From Pseudonocardia sp. CNS-004 (GTDB taxonomy: Bacteria > Actinomycetota > Actinomycetes > Mycobacteriales > Pseudonocardiaceae), in contig MKJV01000123.1 in NCBI GenBank assembly GCA_001942185.1, forward strand, positions 124,001-188,000: 64,000 bases of DNA, given 5' to 3'. The position numbers were made by a program, and so were the translations under genes. Positions 9,036 to 17,834 of this stretch are shown in pieces. Numbering within the stretch: position 1 is the stretch's first letter; each line of letters opens with the position of its first letter. The notes under the pieces were generated by a model. That model made no database searches, was not told where the DNA came from, and saw nothing but the letters and a program-made list of their open reading frames with translations.

Positions 9036-11164
9036 GCGGTCCTCCAGGTGACGACGGCGTCGAGGGCCTCGATCGTCGGCCCGTCCACGCGGAGCGGGTT
9101 GACCTCGAGCGACTCGAGTTCATCTCCGAGCGCGGTGGCGAGATCTCCGATCCGCGCGACGACGGCAGCGAGCGCGTCGAGATCGGCGGGCGTGGTGCCC
9201 CGCACGCCGTGCAGCACCGCGGCGCCGGGCAACTCGTCCAAAAGCGCCCGGGCCCGATCCGGGGTGACGGGCAGCGGCGCGAGGGCCGGCTCCCCGAGAA
9301 CCTCGACGAGGATTCCGCCGAGCGCAACCGCCAGGATCGCGCCCCATTGCGGATCGCGGGCGACGCCGACGAGCAGTTCGATCCCGCCGGTGCGCATCGG
9401 TGACACCAGCACTCCCTCGATCCGGGCGCCGTCGACCCGCCCGGCCGCATCGACGACCTGCGCGTAGGCCGCGCGGACCGCCTTCTCGCCCCGCACGTCC
9501 AGCCGGACACCGCCGATGTCGGACTTGTGCAGGATGTCGGGAGAAACGATCTTCAATGCGACCGGGCAGCCCAGATCGACGGCCGCTCTCGCCGCCTCGT
9601 CCGCCGACGTCACCGCCCGGCCCGGGACGACGGGGATGCCGGCAGCGGCGAGCATGCGGCGCGTCGCGGTCTCCGACCACGCACCGGCGCGCTCGGCACC
9701 GGGCGGCGTCGTGATCGGGCTCGAGATCGGCGTCGCGCCGGTCTCGTCCGTCGCGCGTGGCCGGGTGGTCTCCGACCACCAGCCGACGTTCCGCAGCGCG
9801 ACGACCGCCTGCCGCAGCCCGGGGATCGCGTACGGGACCCCGCCCGCGTCCAGGACCGCCCGCGTACGTGCCGTGATCGGCTGGAGCACCTGGTTGACGT
9901 ACACGCTGGGACACGCGGCGGTGACCATGCCGCTGCCGATCGCGTCGACGAGGGGTTGCACCACGTACGGCCGCCCGTCGTCCTGCCAGGGCAGGCTGTT
10001 GACCACCGCGACGACGCCGATCGACGGGTCGGCGGACATGGTCCGGATCGCGCGGGTGAACAGGGTCGGGTCGATCACCGCGGCCCCGGTGACGTCGAGC
10101 GGGTTCTGCACGGCGCCGTAGTCGGGCATGATCCCGGCCAGCGCCTCGCGGGTGGTCCCGGCGAGAGCGGGAAGCGGCATCCCGAGGTCGGCGGCTCGAT
10201 CGGCGACGATGTCGCAGGCCCCGCCCGAGATCGACACGAACCCGACTCCCGCACGGTCCAGCCGCCCGAGGTGGGCCGCCGTGCCGGCGGTGATCAGCAT
10301 GTCCTCGATGGAGTCGACCCGGATCACCCCGAGGTCACGGAAGACGGCGTCGATCGTGCGGTCGTCGCCGACGAGGGCACCGGTGTGTGCTGCGGCCGTG
10401 CGGGCGGCCAGCTCGCTGCTGCCCGCCTTCAGCACGACGACGGGCTTGCCCGCCGCTCCGGCGCGCCGGGCCGCGCGGGCGAACGCCGCGGGGTCCCGGA
10501 CCGTCTCCATGAAGATCGCGACGGCCCGGGTGTCCGGGTCGTCGACGAGGAAGTCGAGGACGTGCCCGGCGGTGATCATGGCCTCGTTGCCGAGGGTGAC
10601 CATCAGGGACAGTCCGACGCCCATCGTCGTCGCGAAGTCGACCATCGCGCCGGAGCTGGCACCGCTCTGCGAGAGCAGGGCAACGGGTCCTGCGGCCCGG
10701 GGCAGCCCCATGATCGACGTCACGGGGACCCCGGCGGAGAGGTTGGCGAACCCGAGGTGGTTGGGGCCGAGCAGCACCATGCCCAGCGAGTCCGCGTGCG
10801 CGACCAGATCGGCCTCAGCTCGTCGTCCGGTCTCACCCGCTTCGCCGTAACCCGAGGAGAGGACCACGGCGTTGCGGATCCCGGCGGCTGCGGCGTCGGA
10901 GAGTGCGTCGTGCATGCCTGCCTGCGGGACCATCAGGAACGCCACGTCGACCTGCTCGTCGATCTCGGCGCACGAGCGGACCGTCGACCGACCGTGGGTC
11001 TCGGCGCCGCGCCGGTTCACGAGCCAGGTGCGGTCGGCGAACCCGAACTCGACCAGGTTGCCGTAGGCGAGCTGGGAGAACAGCGACTTGTTCGCCGCTC
11101 CGACCAGGGCGACGCTGCGCGGCCGGAACAGCGATTCCAGCCGCTGCGGGGTGATCGCGGACAT
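9032..11164 (-). CDS. NDP-forming acyl-CoA synthetase (CoA-binding, ligase-like and ATP-grasp domains)
   Basis: About 710 residues with the fused succinyl-CoA-synthetase-like architecture. An N-terminal CoA-binding fold (RPRSVALVGAANKS, LLGPNHLGFANL) precedes the ligase domain with LLSQSGASSGAMVDFA and the phospho-His loop AAAHTGALVGDD. A C-terminal ATP-grasp domain starts near residue 490 (RMLAAAGIPVVPG, ALKIVSPDILHKSDIGG). This family makes acyl-CoA with release of ADP and phosphate, in contrast to the AMP-forming ligases elsewhere in the window. The ATG at 11164 is chosen for its GGAGG eight bases upstream; in-frame starts further up at 11197 and 11245 have no ribosome site. It is coupled by a four-base overlap to the following flavoprotein gene. 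A role in activating an organic acid intermediate is inferred. Confidence 0.85.
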   Translation of the reverse strand: MSAITPQRLESLFRPRSVALVGAANKSLFSQLAYGNLVEFGFADRTWLVNRRGAETHGRSTVRSCAEIDEQVDVAFLMVPQAGMHDALSDAAAAGIRNAVVLSSGYGEAGETGRRAEADLVAHADSLGMVLLGPNHLGFANLSAGVPVTSIMGLPRAAGPVALLSQSGASSGAMVDFATTMGVGLSLMVTLGNEAMITAGHVLDFLVDDPDTRAVAIFMETVRDPAAFARAARRAGAAGKPVVVLKAGSSELAARTAAAHTGALVGDDRTIDAVFRDLGVIRVDSIEDMLITAGTAAHLGRLDRAGVGFVSISGGACDIVADRAADLGMPLPALAGTTREALAGIMPDYGAVQNPLDVTGAAVIDPTLFTRAIRTMSADPSIGVVAVVNSLPWQDDGRPYVVQPLVDAIGSGMVTAACPSVYVNQVLQPITARTRAVLDAGGVPYAIPGLRQAVVALRNVGWWSETTRPRATDETGATPISSPITTPPGAERAGAWSETATRRMLAAAGIPVVPGRAVTSADEAARAAVDLGCPVALKIVSPDILHKSDIGGVRLDVRGEKAVRAAYAQVVDAAGRVDGARIEGVLVSPMRTGGIELLVGVARDPQWGAILAVALGGILVEVLGEPALAPLPVTPDRARALLDELPGAAVLHGVRGTTPADLDALAAVVARIGDLATALGDELESLEVNPLRVDGPTIEALDAVVTWRTA

Positions 11165-11222
11165 GCCGGGGACCTCCGGGTCGCTGAGATCGGTCATCGG
11201 GCGCGCACCCACGGCGCGGCGC

Positions 11223-11534
11223 TCAGATGAACGTCTCGGCCTCACCGGTCAGGATCGTGAGGCCTGCGCCCGCGAAGTTGGCGATGTCGGCCTGCGCCGC
11301 CTGGCCCTCGGGACCGCTGAAGGCGGCACCGAACGCCTCGGGTGAGTCGAAGTACAGGGTGGCGACCAGATGGTGCGGGGCCGGGCTGCCGTCCGGGGAA
11401 GGGCCGGTCCAGCACGCCGTGTACCGCTTCAGGCCCGGGAGCTTCGCAGCGAGCGGGGCGTGCGTCTCGCGGTAGTGCTCGTCGAACGCGGCGGTGTTCT
11501 CGGGGTGGTTGTAGAGAACGGTGACCTGGTACAC
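11223..11534 (-). CDS. EthD domain protein
   Basis: A 103-residue protein beginning VYQVTVLYNHPENTAAF from a GTG preceded by AAAGGGA. The ferredoxin-like alpha/beta fold is recognisable by the paired halves YNHPENTAAFDEHYRETHAPLA and VATLYFDSPEAFGAAFSGPEG. EthD proteins accompany P450 systems in ether degraders, and many related small dimeric alpha/beta-barrel proteins act as cyclases, monooxygenases or chaperones. The gene is transcribed away from TetR2 and shares the intergenic region carrying the best TACCAA palindrome. It precedes the NDP-forming acyl-CoA synthetase by about 60 bases on the same strand. Specific function unknown. Confidence 0.8.
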   Translation of the reverse strand: MYQVTVLYNHPENTAAFDEHYRETHAPLAAKLPGLKRYTACWTGPSPDGSPAPHHLVATLYFDSPEAFGAAFSGPEGQAAQADIANFAGAGLTILTGEAETFI

Positions 11535-11691
11535 GGATGTCCCTTTCGCCGGTGATCGTCCTACCCGGTGTGGGTACTGCAGGCGGTCCCGCCGAGGTCC
11601 CATCGGCCGTTGGACGCCGGCGCCCGTGCGGTGGGCGGGACACAGCACCGCGCCCGGGGGCGGGCGGGCCCGGTGGGTTGCGGAAGCGAAC

Positions 11692-11711
11692 TACCAATCG
11701 ATTGATTGGTA
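11692..11711. promoter_or_regulatory. reference TACCAA palindrome (probable TetR operator)
   Basis: The sequence TACCAATCGATTGATTGGTA is an inverted repeat of two ten-base arms matching at nine of ten positions. It lies between the divergent EthD and TetR2 genes, about 135 bases before the TetR2 start. Autoregulation by TetR2 is the simplest reading. Confidence 0.7.
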
Positions 11712-11789
11712 CACTATTGCGCTGGGCGACGGAAGGGGAGAGGTCGTTCGATTCCGGCAGCCACGGCCCACACCGGCGCGGAGCTCTGT

Positions 11790-11803
11790 CTACCAAACGG
11801 TAG
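11790..11803. promoter_or_regulatory. second palindrome upstream of TetR2
   Basis: CTACCAAACGGTAG is a perfect inverted repeat of five-base arms around AAAC and shares the TACCAAnCG half of the longer operator. It is 42 bases upstream of the TetR2 start, a position suited to repression. Confidence 0.5.
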
Positions 11804-11844
11804 AGTCGCCGGATCGGCAGTGCGAGTACGAGGAGGCGGTCCGG

Positions 11845-12495
11845 GTGCGGCAGCCGGCTGGGCGGAGCGCGCGGCGTTCCGGCGGGGAGCGTAAGCCTCG
11901 TGAGGAACGTTGGGCGGAGCTGATCGAGGTCGCCACGCAGGTGTTCTACGAGAAGGGGTACGACGGTGCCTCGTTGCAGGACATCGCCGATCGGCTGGGG
12001 ATGCTCAAGGGCAGCTTGTACTACTACATCCAGTCGAAGGAAGAGCTGCTGTTCGATGTGATCAGCACGGTGCACCAGGAGGGCCTGGCGGTGATCCGGG
12101 CCCGGGCGGAGGTCGCGGGTGACCCGTTGCAGCGGCTGGAGAACGTGATCGTGGGACACGTGGAGCACACGTGTCGCAATCTCGTGCCGACCGCGGTGTT
12201 CCTGCACGAGCTGTCTGCGTTGCCGCCGGAGCGTCGCCAGGAGGTGCTCGGCAGCGAGCACGCCTACCAGGGGGTGTTCCGCGACCTGATCGAGCTGGCG
12301 CAGCAGGAGGGGCTGGTGCGGGCCGACCTCGACCCGCGCTTGGGCGCCCTGACCGTGCTGGGTTCGACGAACTGGGTGTACCGCTGGTTCCGGCCCGGCG
12401 GTGAGTTCACCCCGGAGAAGATCGGCGCGCAGATGGCCGAGATGGCGATCCGGGGGATCGCCACGCAGAAGGCGCTGGCCGCGCGCTACCCGTGA
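11845..12495 (+). CDS. TetR/AcrR family transcriptional regulator (TetR2)
   Basis: A 216-residue regulator starting at a GTG eight bases after AGGAGG; the longer upstream frame lacks any other ribosome site. The N-terminus is basic (GRSARRSGGERKPREER), followed by the helix-turn-helix FYEKGYDGASLQDIAD and GMLKGSLYYYIQSKEELL. The C-terminal domain matches TetR1 in length and in the NWVYRWFRPGG segment near residue 185. It is followed after 16 bases by an SDR gene in the same direction. With two operator-like palindromes directly upstream it is the best candidate for the regulator of the TACCAA regulon; the ligand is likely a CoA thioester by analogy with KstR2-type proteins (inference). Confidence 0.9.
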   Translation: MRQPAGRSARRSGGERKPREERWAELIEVATQVFYEKGYDGASLQDIADRLGMLKGSLYYYIQSKEELLFDVISTVHQEGLAVIRARAEVAGDPLQRLENVIVGHVEHTCRNLVPTAVFLHELSALPPERRQEVLGSEHAYQGVFRDLIELAQQEGLVRADLDPRLGALTVLGSTNWVYRWFRPGGEFTPEKIGAQMAEMAIRGIATQKALAARYP

Positions 12496-12511
12496 GCTCG
12501 GAAGGACTGCG

Positions 12512-13294
12512 ATGAGTGCAATTTCCGGCCGGACCGCCTTGGTCACCGGCGGCTCTCGCGGCGTGGGGCGCGCGATCGCGGTCCGCCTGGCCGCAGACGG
12601 CGCCGCCGTGGCGGTGAACTACCGGCGCGACGTCGACGCGGCCGAGGAGGTCGTGGCCGAGATCGAGAAGGCCGGCGGGAAGGCCCGGGCGTACCGGGCG
12701 TCCATCGACGACCCCGAGGCGGTCGCCGGGATGGTCGACGCCGTACGCGCCGACCTCGGACCGGTCGACCTGCTCGTCAGCAACGCGGGCACGGCCAGCC
12801 GGGGCACCACGATCGCCGACACGGAGGGCGAGGAGTACCTGCGGCTGCTGCGGGTGCACACCCTCGGTCCGCTCGCGCTCGTCCGGGGGCTGCTGCCCGA
12901 CCTGCGCCGGGCCGGCCGGGCCGACGTCATCGTCATCTCCAGCGCGATCGTCCCCGACGCGCCCGCGAACGGCGCGGCGTACACGATGGCGAAGGCGGCG
13001 ATGGAGGCGGCGGCGCGCACCCTCGCGAAGGAGGAGCGGCCGTACGGGGTCCGGGTGAACATCGTCGCGCCCGGCCTGGTGGCCACGGACATGGGCGATC
13101 GGCTCGTCGCGGCCACCGCGGACGGTGCCACGATCGCCGACCTCGATGCCCGCTACCCGTTCGGGCGGGTCGCGCGGCCCGACGACATCGCAGGTGTGGT
13201 CGCGTTCCTCGCCACCACCGACGCGGGCTACGTCAGCGGCCAGCGGATCCAGGTCGACGGCGGTGGGCCGGAGCACGGGATCGTCGCCACCTGA
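12512..13294 (+). CDS. short-chain dehydrogenase/reductase (SDR)
   Basis: A 260-residue classical SDR. Cofactor motif TGGSRGVGRAIA at residues about 11-22, VSNAGT near residue 89, catalytic Ser in VIVISSAIV, Tyr-x-x-x-Lys in AAYTMAKAAME, and C-terminal YVSGQRIQVDGG. The residue after the second beta strand (YRRD) suggests NADP preference. The start has GGAAGGA upstream. The stop overlaps the start of the following metallo-hydrolase (TGATG), so the two are coupled. The enzyme probably acts as a 3-oxoacyl or 3-hydroxyacyl reductase or dehydrogenase; substrate unknown. Confidence 0.87.
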   Translation: MSAISGRTALVTGGSRGVGRAIAVRLAADGAAVAVNYRRDVDAAEEVVAEIEKAGGKARAYRASIDDPEAVAGMVDAVRADLGPVDLLVSNAGTASRGTTIADTEGEEYLRLLRVHTLGPLALVRGLLPDLRRAGRADVIVISSAIVPDAPANGAAYTMAKAAMEAAARTLAKEERPYGVRVNIVAPGLVATDMGDRLVAATADGATIADLDARYPFGRVARPDDIAGVVAFLATTDAGYVSGQRIQVDGGGPEHGIVAT

Positions 13295-14327
13295 TGCGGG
13301 TCCAGGCGGACGACCCGCAGCGACCCTGGCACGAGCCGGGCGTCTACACCCCCGTGCCGGGGGTGCACCGCATCCCGCTGCCGCTGCCGGGCGACGCCTT
13401 GCGGGCGGTGAACGTCTACGCCGTCGAGCTGCCCGACGGGGTGCTGCTCGTCGACGCCGGGCAGGTGTTCTCCGGTGCCGAGGAACAGCTCGAACAGGCC
13501 CTCGACGCGCTCGGGCGCGGGCTGCCGGACGTGCGGCAGGTGCTCGTCACGCACGTCCACCGCGACCACTACACGCTCGCCGTCGGGCTGCGGCGGCGCA
13601 CCGGCGTGCCGGTTGCGCTGGGGGAGGGGGAGAAGCCGTCGCTGTCCGTGGCGAACACGGACGCGTTCGCACTGGCCCCGCAGGTCGCGGCCTTGCAGCG
13701 GTGCGGGGCGGACGCGGTCGTCGCCGCGTTGGCCGGGACGTCCGGACGCGACGGCATGCCCGTCGACATCTGGGAGGATCCGGACACCTGGCTCACCGAC
13801 GGCGCCACCGTCCCCGCCGGGGAGCGCACCCTCACCGCCGTGGCCACCCCCGGCCACACCGCAGGCCATCTCGTCTTCCACGACCCCGCGGGCGCGCTGC
13901 TGTTCGCCGGCGACCACGTGCTGCCGCACATCACGCCGTCGATCGGCTTCGAGGCGGTACCGGTACCGCACCCGTTGCGCGACTACCTCGGTTCGCTGCG
14001 CCGGGTCCGAGCGCTGCCGGACGCGATGCTGTTGCCCGCGCACGGCGCCGTGGTGCCGCAGGCGCACGCCCGCATCGACGAGCTGCTCGCGCACCACGAC
14101 ACCCGGCTCGCGGACACGTTCGCCGCGGTCCGTGCCGGGCGGGAGACCGCGTACGCCGCCGCAGGCGGGCTCACCTGGACCCGCGCGAGCGCCGGCTGGA
14201 CGAGCTGGACCCGCTCAACCAGATGCTCGCGGTCCTGGAGACGGCCGCGCACCTGGACGTCCTGGTGCTGCAGGGCAAGCTCGTGGTGAAGGAGCGCGAC
14301 GGAGTGGCCGGCTACGAGGCGGCCTGA
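13294..14327 (+). CDS. MBL-fold metallo-hydrolase (frame broken near its end)
   Basis: A metallo-beta-lactamase-fold protein of about 343 residues. The metal-binding motif THVHRDHYT lies near residue 88, with further ligands in ATPGHTAGHL and FAGDHVLP. The last 40 residues change frame near 14185: the correct continuation is RERRLDELDPLNQML. The ATG overlaps the SDR stop. The gene runs convergently into the biotin carboxylase gene and the two overlap by 16 bases. Members near CoA pathways are often thioesterase- or glyoxalase-II-like hydrolases; no specific substrate can be claimed. Confidence 0.82.
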
Positions 14328-16135
14328 CCGGACGGCCGGCCCGCCGGGGTCACCTCCGCCAGGATCGTGCCCGCCGCCACCGATGCTCCCGTGGTCACGT
14401 GCAGCTTCTCAACCGTGCCCGTGATCTCGGACCTCACCTCGATCTCCATCTTCATCGCCTCCAGGACGACGAGCACGTCGCCCGGTGCGACGGCCGCGCC
14501 CTGCGTGACCGCGACGGCGACGACGGTCGCGTCCATCGGCGCGGTGGGCGGTGCACCGGGGTCGTCGGCGGCCCGGCCCACGGACACATCCGCCCGGCCG
14601 GGCCGGGCGGAGAACGTGACCCCGGTGCCGTGCACCGATGCGACACCGTAGATCGCGACCTCGACCGGACCCCGGTCGGTCGCGATCCGCACCCGCCGCG
14701 CCGGCCGGGGATCCGGGGTGGGGGCGCCCGGAGCCTGCGGCGCGGCCGGGCGCAGCGCCGGGTCGGGCGCCCAGTCCCGCTCCAGCGAGCCGGTGTCGTG
14801 CACGGCGGCGGCGAACTCGGCCGACGCGAGCACCCCGCGCAGGTACGGCGCGGTGGTCGGCACCCCGTCGACGCGCAGCTCGTCGAGGGCCGCGATCAGC
14901 CGCCGCCGGGCGGTGTCCCGGTCCGGGCCGCGGGCGAGGACCTTGCCGAACATCGAGTCGTACTCGGCCGCGACGGCGTCACCACTCTCGATGCCCATGT
15001 CGCAGCGCACCCACGGGCCCTGCGGTGGCATGAGCGTGGCCACCCGGCCGGGTGCGGGCCGGAACGACTCCCACGGGTCCTCCGCGGCGATCCGCGCCTG
15101 GATCGCGTGGCCGTCGAGGCGCACGTCGTCCTGGGTGAACCACAGCTTCTCCCCGCCCGCGACGGCGAGCTGTGCCGAGACCAGGTCGAGCCCGGTGACC
15201 ATCTCGGTCACGCCGTGCTCGACCTGCAGCCGGGTGTTCATCTCCAAGAAGAAGTACTCACCGGTCGCCGGCAGCACGAGGAACTCGACGGTGCCCGCGC
15301 CGAGGTAGCCGACCTCCCGCGCCAGGCGGGCGGCGTCGTCGCGCAGCCTGTCGCGCACACCGGCCGGCAGGTCGGGTGCAGGCGCCTCCTCGATCAGCTT
15401 CTGGTGGCGCCGCTGCACGGAGCAGTCGCGGTCGCCGAGGTGTACGACGTTGCCGTGCGCGTCCGCCAGCACCTGCACCTCGACGTGCCGCGGCCGCTCG
15501 AGGTAGCGCTCCAGGTGCACCTCGGGCCGGCCGAACGCGGCGCCGGCCTCGCGGGCCGCGGCGGTCAGCGCGGTGTCGAGACCGGCGGGGTCGTGCACGA
15601 CGCGCATGCCGCGCCCGCCGCCGCCGAACGAGGCTTTGACCACGACCGGCCAGCCGATCCGTTCGGCCACGGCCCGCGCCTGCGCCGCGTCGGAGATCGT
15701 GCCCGGGCTGCCGGGGGGCACCGGCACGCCGCACGATCGAGCGACGTCCCGGGCCGCCACCTTGTCGCCCATGCGGGCGATGACCTCCGCCGACGGTCCG
15801 ACGAACACCAACCCCGCGTCGGCGACGGCCTGGGCGAACCCGGCGTCCTCGGCGAGCATCCCGTATCCGGGGTGGACGGCGTCGGCCCCGGCCTCCTTCG
15901 CCGCGGCCACGATCGCGGCGGCGGACAGGTAGGACTCGCGGGCGGGCGCGGCCCCGATCCGGTAGGCCTCGTCGGCCATCCGGACGTGCAGTGCCTCGGC
16001 GTCGGCGTCGCTGTGGACGGCGACGGTACGCAGGCCGAGCTCGCGGCAGGTCCGGATGATCCGGACCGCGATCTCGCCGCGGTTGGCCACGAGAACCGTC
16101 CGGATGTCCATGGCCCGCCCATTCATCTCCTGCAC
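14312..16135 (-). CDS. biotin-dependent acyl-CoA carboxylase, biotin carboxylase plus carrier subunit
   Basis: About 607 residues carrying three blocks in order: N-terminal biotin carboxylase fold (VLVANRGEIAVRIIRTCREL), ATP-grasp core with SFGGGGRGMRVV and FLEMNTRLQVEHGVTEM, and a C-terminal biotinyl domain with EAMKMEIEV near residue 565. It should carboxylate its own biotin for transfer by the subunit encoded divergently at 16246. The reported GTG has a GGAG six bases upstream; a methionine at 16111 gives the more usual N-terminus MDIRTVLVANRG and may be the true start. The divergent promoter region holds a TACCAA operator. Pairing with a dedicated hydratase suggests a beta-methyl bypass rather than fatty-acid synthesis. 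Confidence 0.9.
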   Translation of the reverse strand: MQEMNGRAMDIRTVLVANRGEIAVRIIRTCRELGLRTVAVHSDADAEALHVRMADEAYRIGAAPARESYLSAAAIVAAAKEAGADAVHPGYGMLAEDAGFAQAVADAGLVFVGPSAEVIARMGDKVAARDVARSCGVPVPPGSPGTISDAAQARAVAERIGWPVVVKASFGGGGRGMRVVHDPAGLDTALTAAAREAGAAFGRPEVHLERYLERPRHVEVQVLADAHGNVVHLGDRDCSVQRRHQKLIEEAPAPDLPAGVRDRLRDDAARLAREVGYLGAGTVEFLVLPATGEYFFLEMNTRLQVEHGVTEMVTGLDLVSAQLAVAGGEKLWFTQDDVRLDGHAIQARIAAEDPWESFRPAPGRVATLMPPQGPWVRCDMGIESGDAVAAEYDSMFGKVLARGPDRDTARRRLIAALDELRVDGVPTTAPYLRGVLASAEFAAAVHDTGSLERDWAPDPALRPAAPQAPGAPTPDPRPARRVRIATDRGPVEVAIYGVASVHGTGVTFSARPGRADVSVGRAADDPGAPPTAPMDATVVAVAVTQGAAVAPGDVLVVLEAMKMEIEVRSEITGTVEKLHVTTGASVAAGTILAEVTPAGRPSGQAAS

Positions 16136-16175
16136 GGAGCGCTCCGCTCTCCCGGGGCCGCCGCGACCCGCTGCC

Positions 16176-16195
16176 TACCAATCGACCGTCTGGTA
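16176..16195. promoter_or_regulatory. TACCAA-type operator between the two carboxylase subunit genes
   Basis: TACCAATCGACCGTCTGGTA matches the reference site at 16 of 20 positions. It is centred in the 110-base divergent region, so one bound repressor could control both carboxylase subunits together. Confidence 0.65.
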
Positions 16196-16245
16196 GTCTA
16201 GCGTCCGCCCAGGAGACCATTCCACCCCACGACGAGGGAGGCCCG

Positions 16246-17792
16246 GTGACAGCCGCCGAGCCCGGCGCCGCGATGACCGAGCGGATCGCCCAACTGCGTG
16301 CGCGCAAGGAGCGCTCGCTGGAGATGGGAGGCCCCGCGGGTCTGCGCAAGCACCGCGAGTCGGGCCGGCTGCCGGTCCGTGAGCGCATCGACATGCTCGT
16401 CGACCCCGGGTCCTGGTTCGAGATCGGAGCGCTCGCCCTGCCGGAGCGGCGCACGGACAAGCACGTCCCCGGCGACGCCGTCGTGACCGGTTTCGGCCTG
16501 CTCGACGGGCGGCGCGTCGGCGTCATCGGCATCGACGCCAGCGTGCTCGCCGGCACCACGGCCCCGATCAGCATGCGCAAGCAGGGCGGGCTGATCGAGC
16601 ACGCACAGCGCCACGGCTTCCCGCTCGTGCTGCTCTGCGACGCCGACGGCGGCCGCATGCCGGACGTCTCCGGCTGGAGGTTCTCCGGCCTGCCGCTGGA
16701 CTTCACGACGTTCCTCAAACCGCCGCCGGGCGCCCCGGTCGTCCCGCGCGTCGCCGCAGTGCTCGGGCCCAGCTACGGGGACTCGGCGCTGCACGCGTCG
16801 ACGGCGCACTTCGTCGTCATGCTGCGCGGCGCGTCGATCGCGCTCTCCGGCCCGTCGGTCGTGGAACCCGCGATCGGGGAGAAGGTCACCGACGACGAGC
16901 TGGGCGGCCCGGCCGCGGCCACGGAGGCGGGCAACGCACACCTCGTCGTCGACACCGAGGCCGACGCGATGGATGCCGTCGCGGCGTTCCTGTCCTACCT
17001 GCCACCCAACTCGACGTCGGAGCCTCCGTGGGGGCCACCACTGCCGCCCTCCCGCGATCCGCAGGACCTGGAGGAGATCGTCCCGCTCGGAGCCCGCAGC
17101 GGCTACGACGTGCGCGACGTGTTCGCGTGCATCGCCGACGAGGCCTCGATCCTGCCCTGGGCGGACGGCTGGGGCGGCTCGGTGCTGTGCGCGCTGGCCC
17201 GCATCGAGGGCCGACCGGTCGGGTTGGTCGGCAACCAGCCGATCGTCCGCGCCGGCGCGCTGGACCCGGCCGCGCTGGCGAAGGAGCGGGCGTTCGTCGA
17301 CCTCTGCGACACGTTCGGGCTGCCGCTGGTCCTCTTCCACGACGTGCCCGGCCTGATGATCGGCACGGCGGCCGAGCGGGGTGGCATCCTGCACGGCTAC
17401 GAGGCGCTCGTGTCGCGGATCGCCGAGGCGACGGTCCCGAAGGTGGGCGTCGTGCTGCGCAAGCCTACGGCGGCGGGCACTTCGCGATGGGCGGGCGGCC
17501 CACGAAGCCCGACTTCCTGTTCGCCTGGCCCTCGGCCGAACTCGGCTTCATGGCCCCGGAGACCGGCATCCGCACCATCCACCGGCGCAAGCTGGAGGCG
17601 GTGCTCGCCGAGCAGGGCCCGGACGCGCATGCCGCGCTGGTCGCCGAGCTGACCGCGGAATGGAACGCCGAGGCCGAGCCGTGGGAGGCCGCGGCGCACC
17701 TGTCGCTGGACGATGTCATCGAGCCGGCCGAGACCCGCCGCGTGGTGGCGACCGCGATCGCGATCGCGGCGCACGGCCGGTTCGGCGGCTGA
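16246..17792 (+). CDS. acyl-CoA carboxylase carboxyltransferase subunit (frame broken)
   Basis: About 515 residues of a carboxyltransferase (beta) subunit with both crotonase-like halves: the N half (DLRER-like RIDMLVDPGSWFEIG, GDAVVTGFGLLDGRRVGVIG) and the C half (GRPVGLVGNQP, DVPGLMIGTAAERGGILHGY, KAYGGGHFAMGGRPTKPD). One base is missing near 17463: AAG GCC reads AAG CC, which breaks LRKAYGGGHF. The start is GTG at 16246 after GGGAGG. It is divergent from the biotin carboxylase and followed by an enoyl-CoA hydratase. The AYGGGHFAMGG loop places it with acyl-CoA carboxylases; whether the substrate is methylcrotonyl-, geranyl- or another acyl-CoA cannot be read out. Confidence 0.88.
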
Positions 17793-17834
17793 GCGGCGCA
17801 TGCGACGCGAACAGACTGCTGGGAGCAAGGGGAA

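Larger units (their letters stand above)
11535..11844. other. divergent intergenic region between EthD gene and TetR2
   Basis: About 310 bases without a credible gene. It contains the most symmetric TACCAA palindrome (11692-11711), a second half-type palindrome (11790-11803), and a strong AGGAGG ribosome site at 11831-11836 serving TetR2. An open frame runs through from 11521 but has no start signal, and its translation shows no family features. Confidence 0.6.

Noticed and set aside
14312..14327. Convergent overlaps of coding ends (also at 26809-26816 and 36214-36241) as possible annotation errors
   Set aside because: Both partners in each case have intact family C-termini in the overlapping frames, so short convergent overlaps are accepted.
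13475..16201. 908-residue plus-strand frame crossing the MBL and carboxylase genes
   Set aside because: Covers two well supported genes in other frames; translation is repetitive Arg/Gly/Ala without family features.
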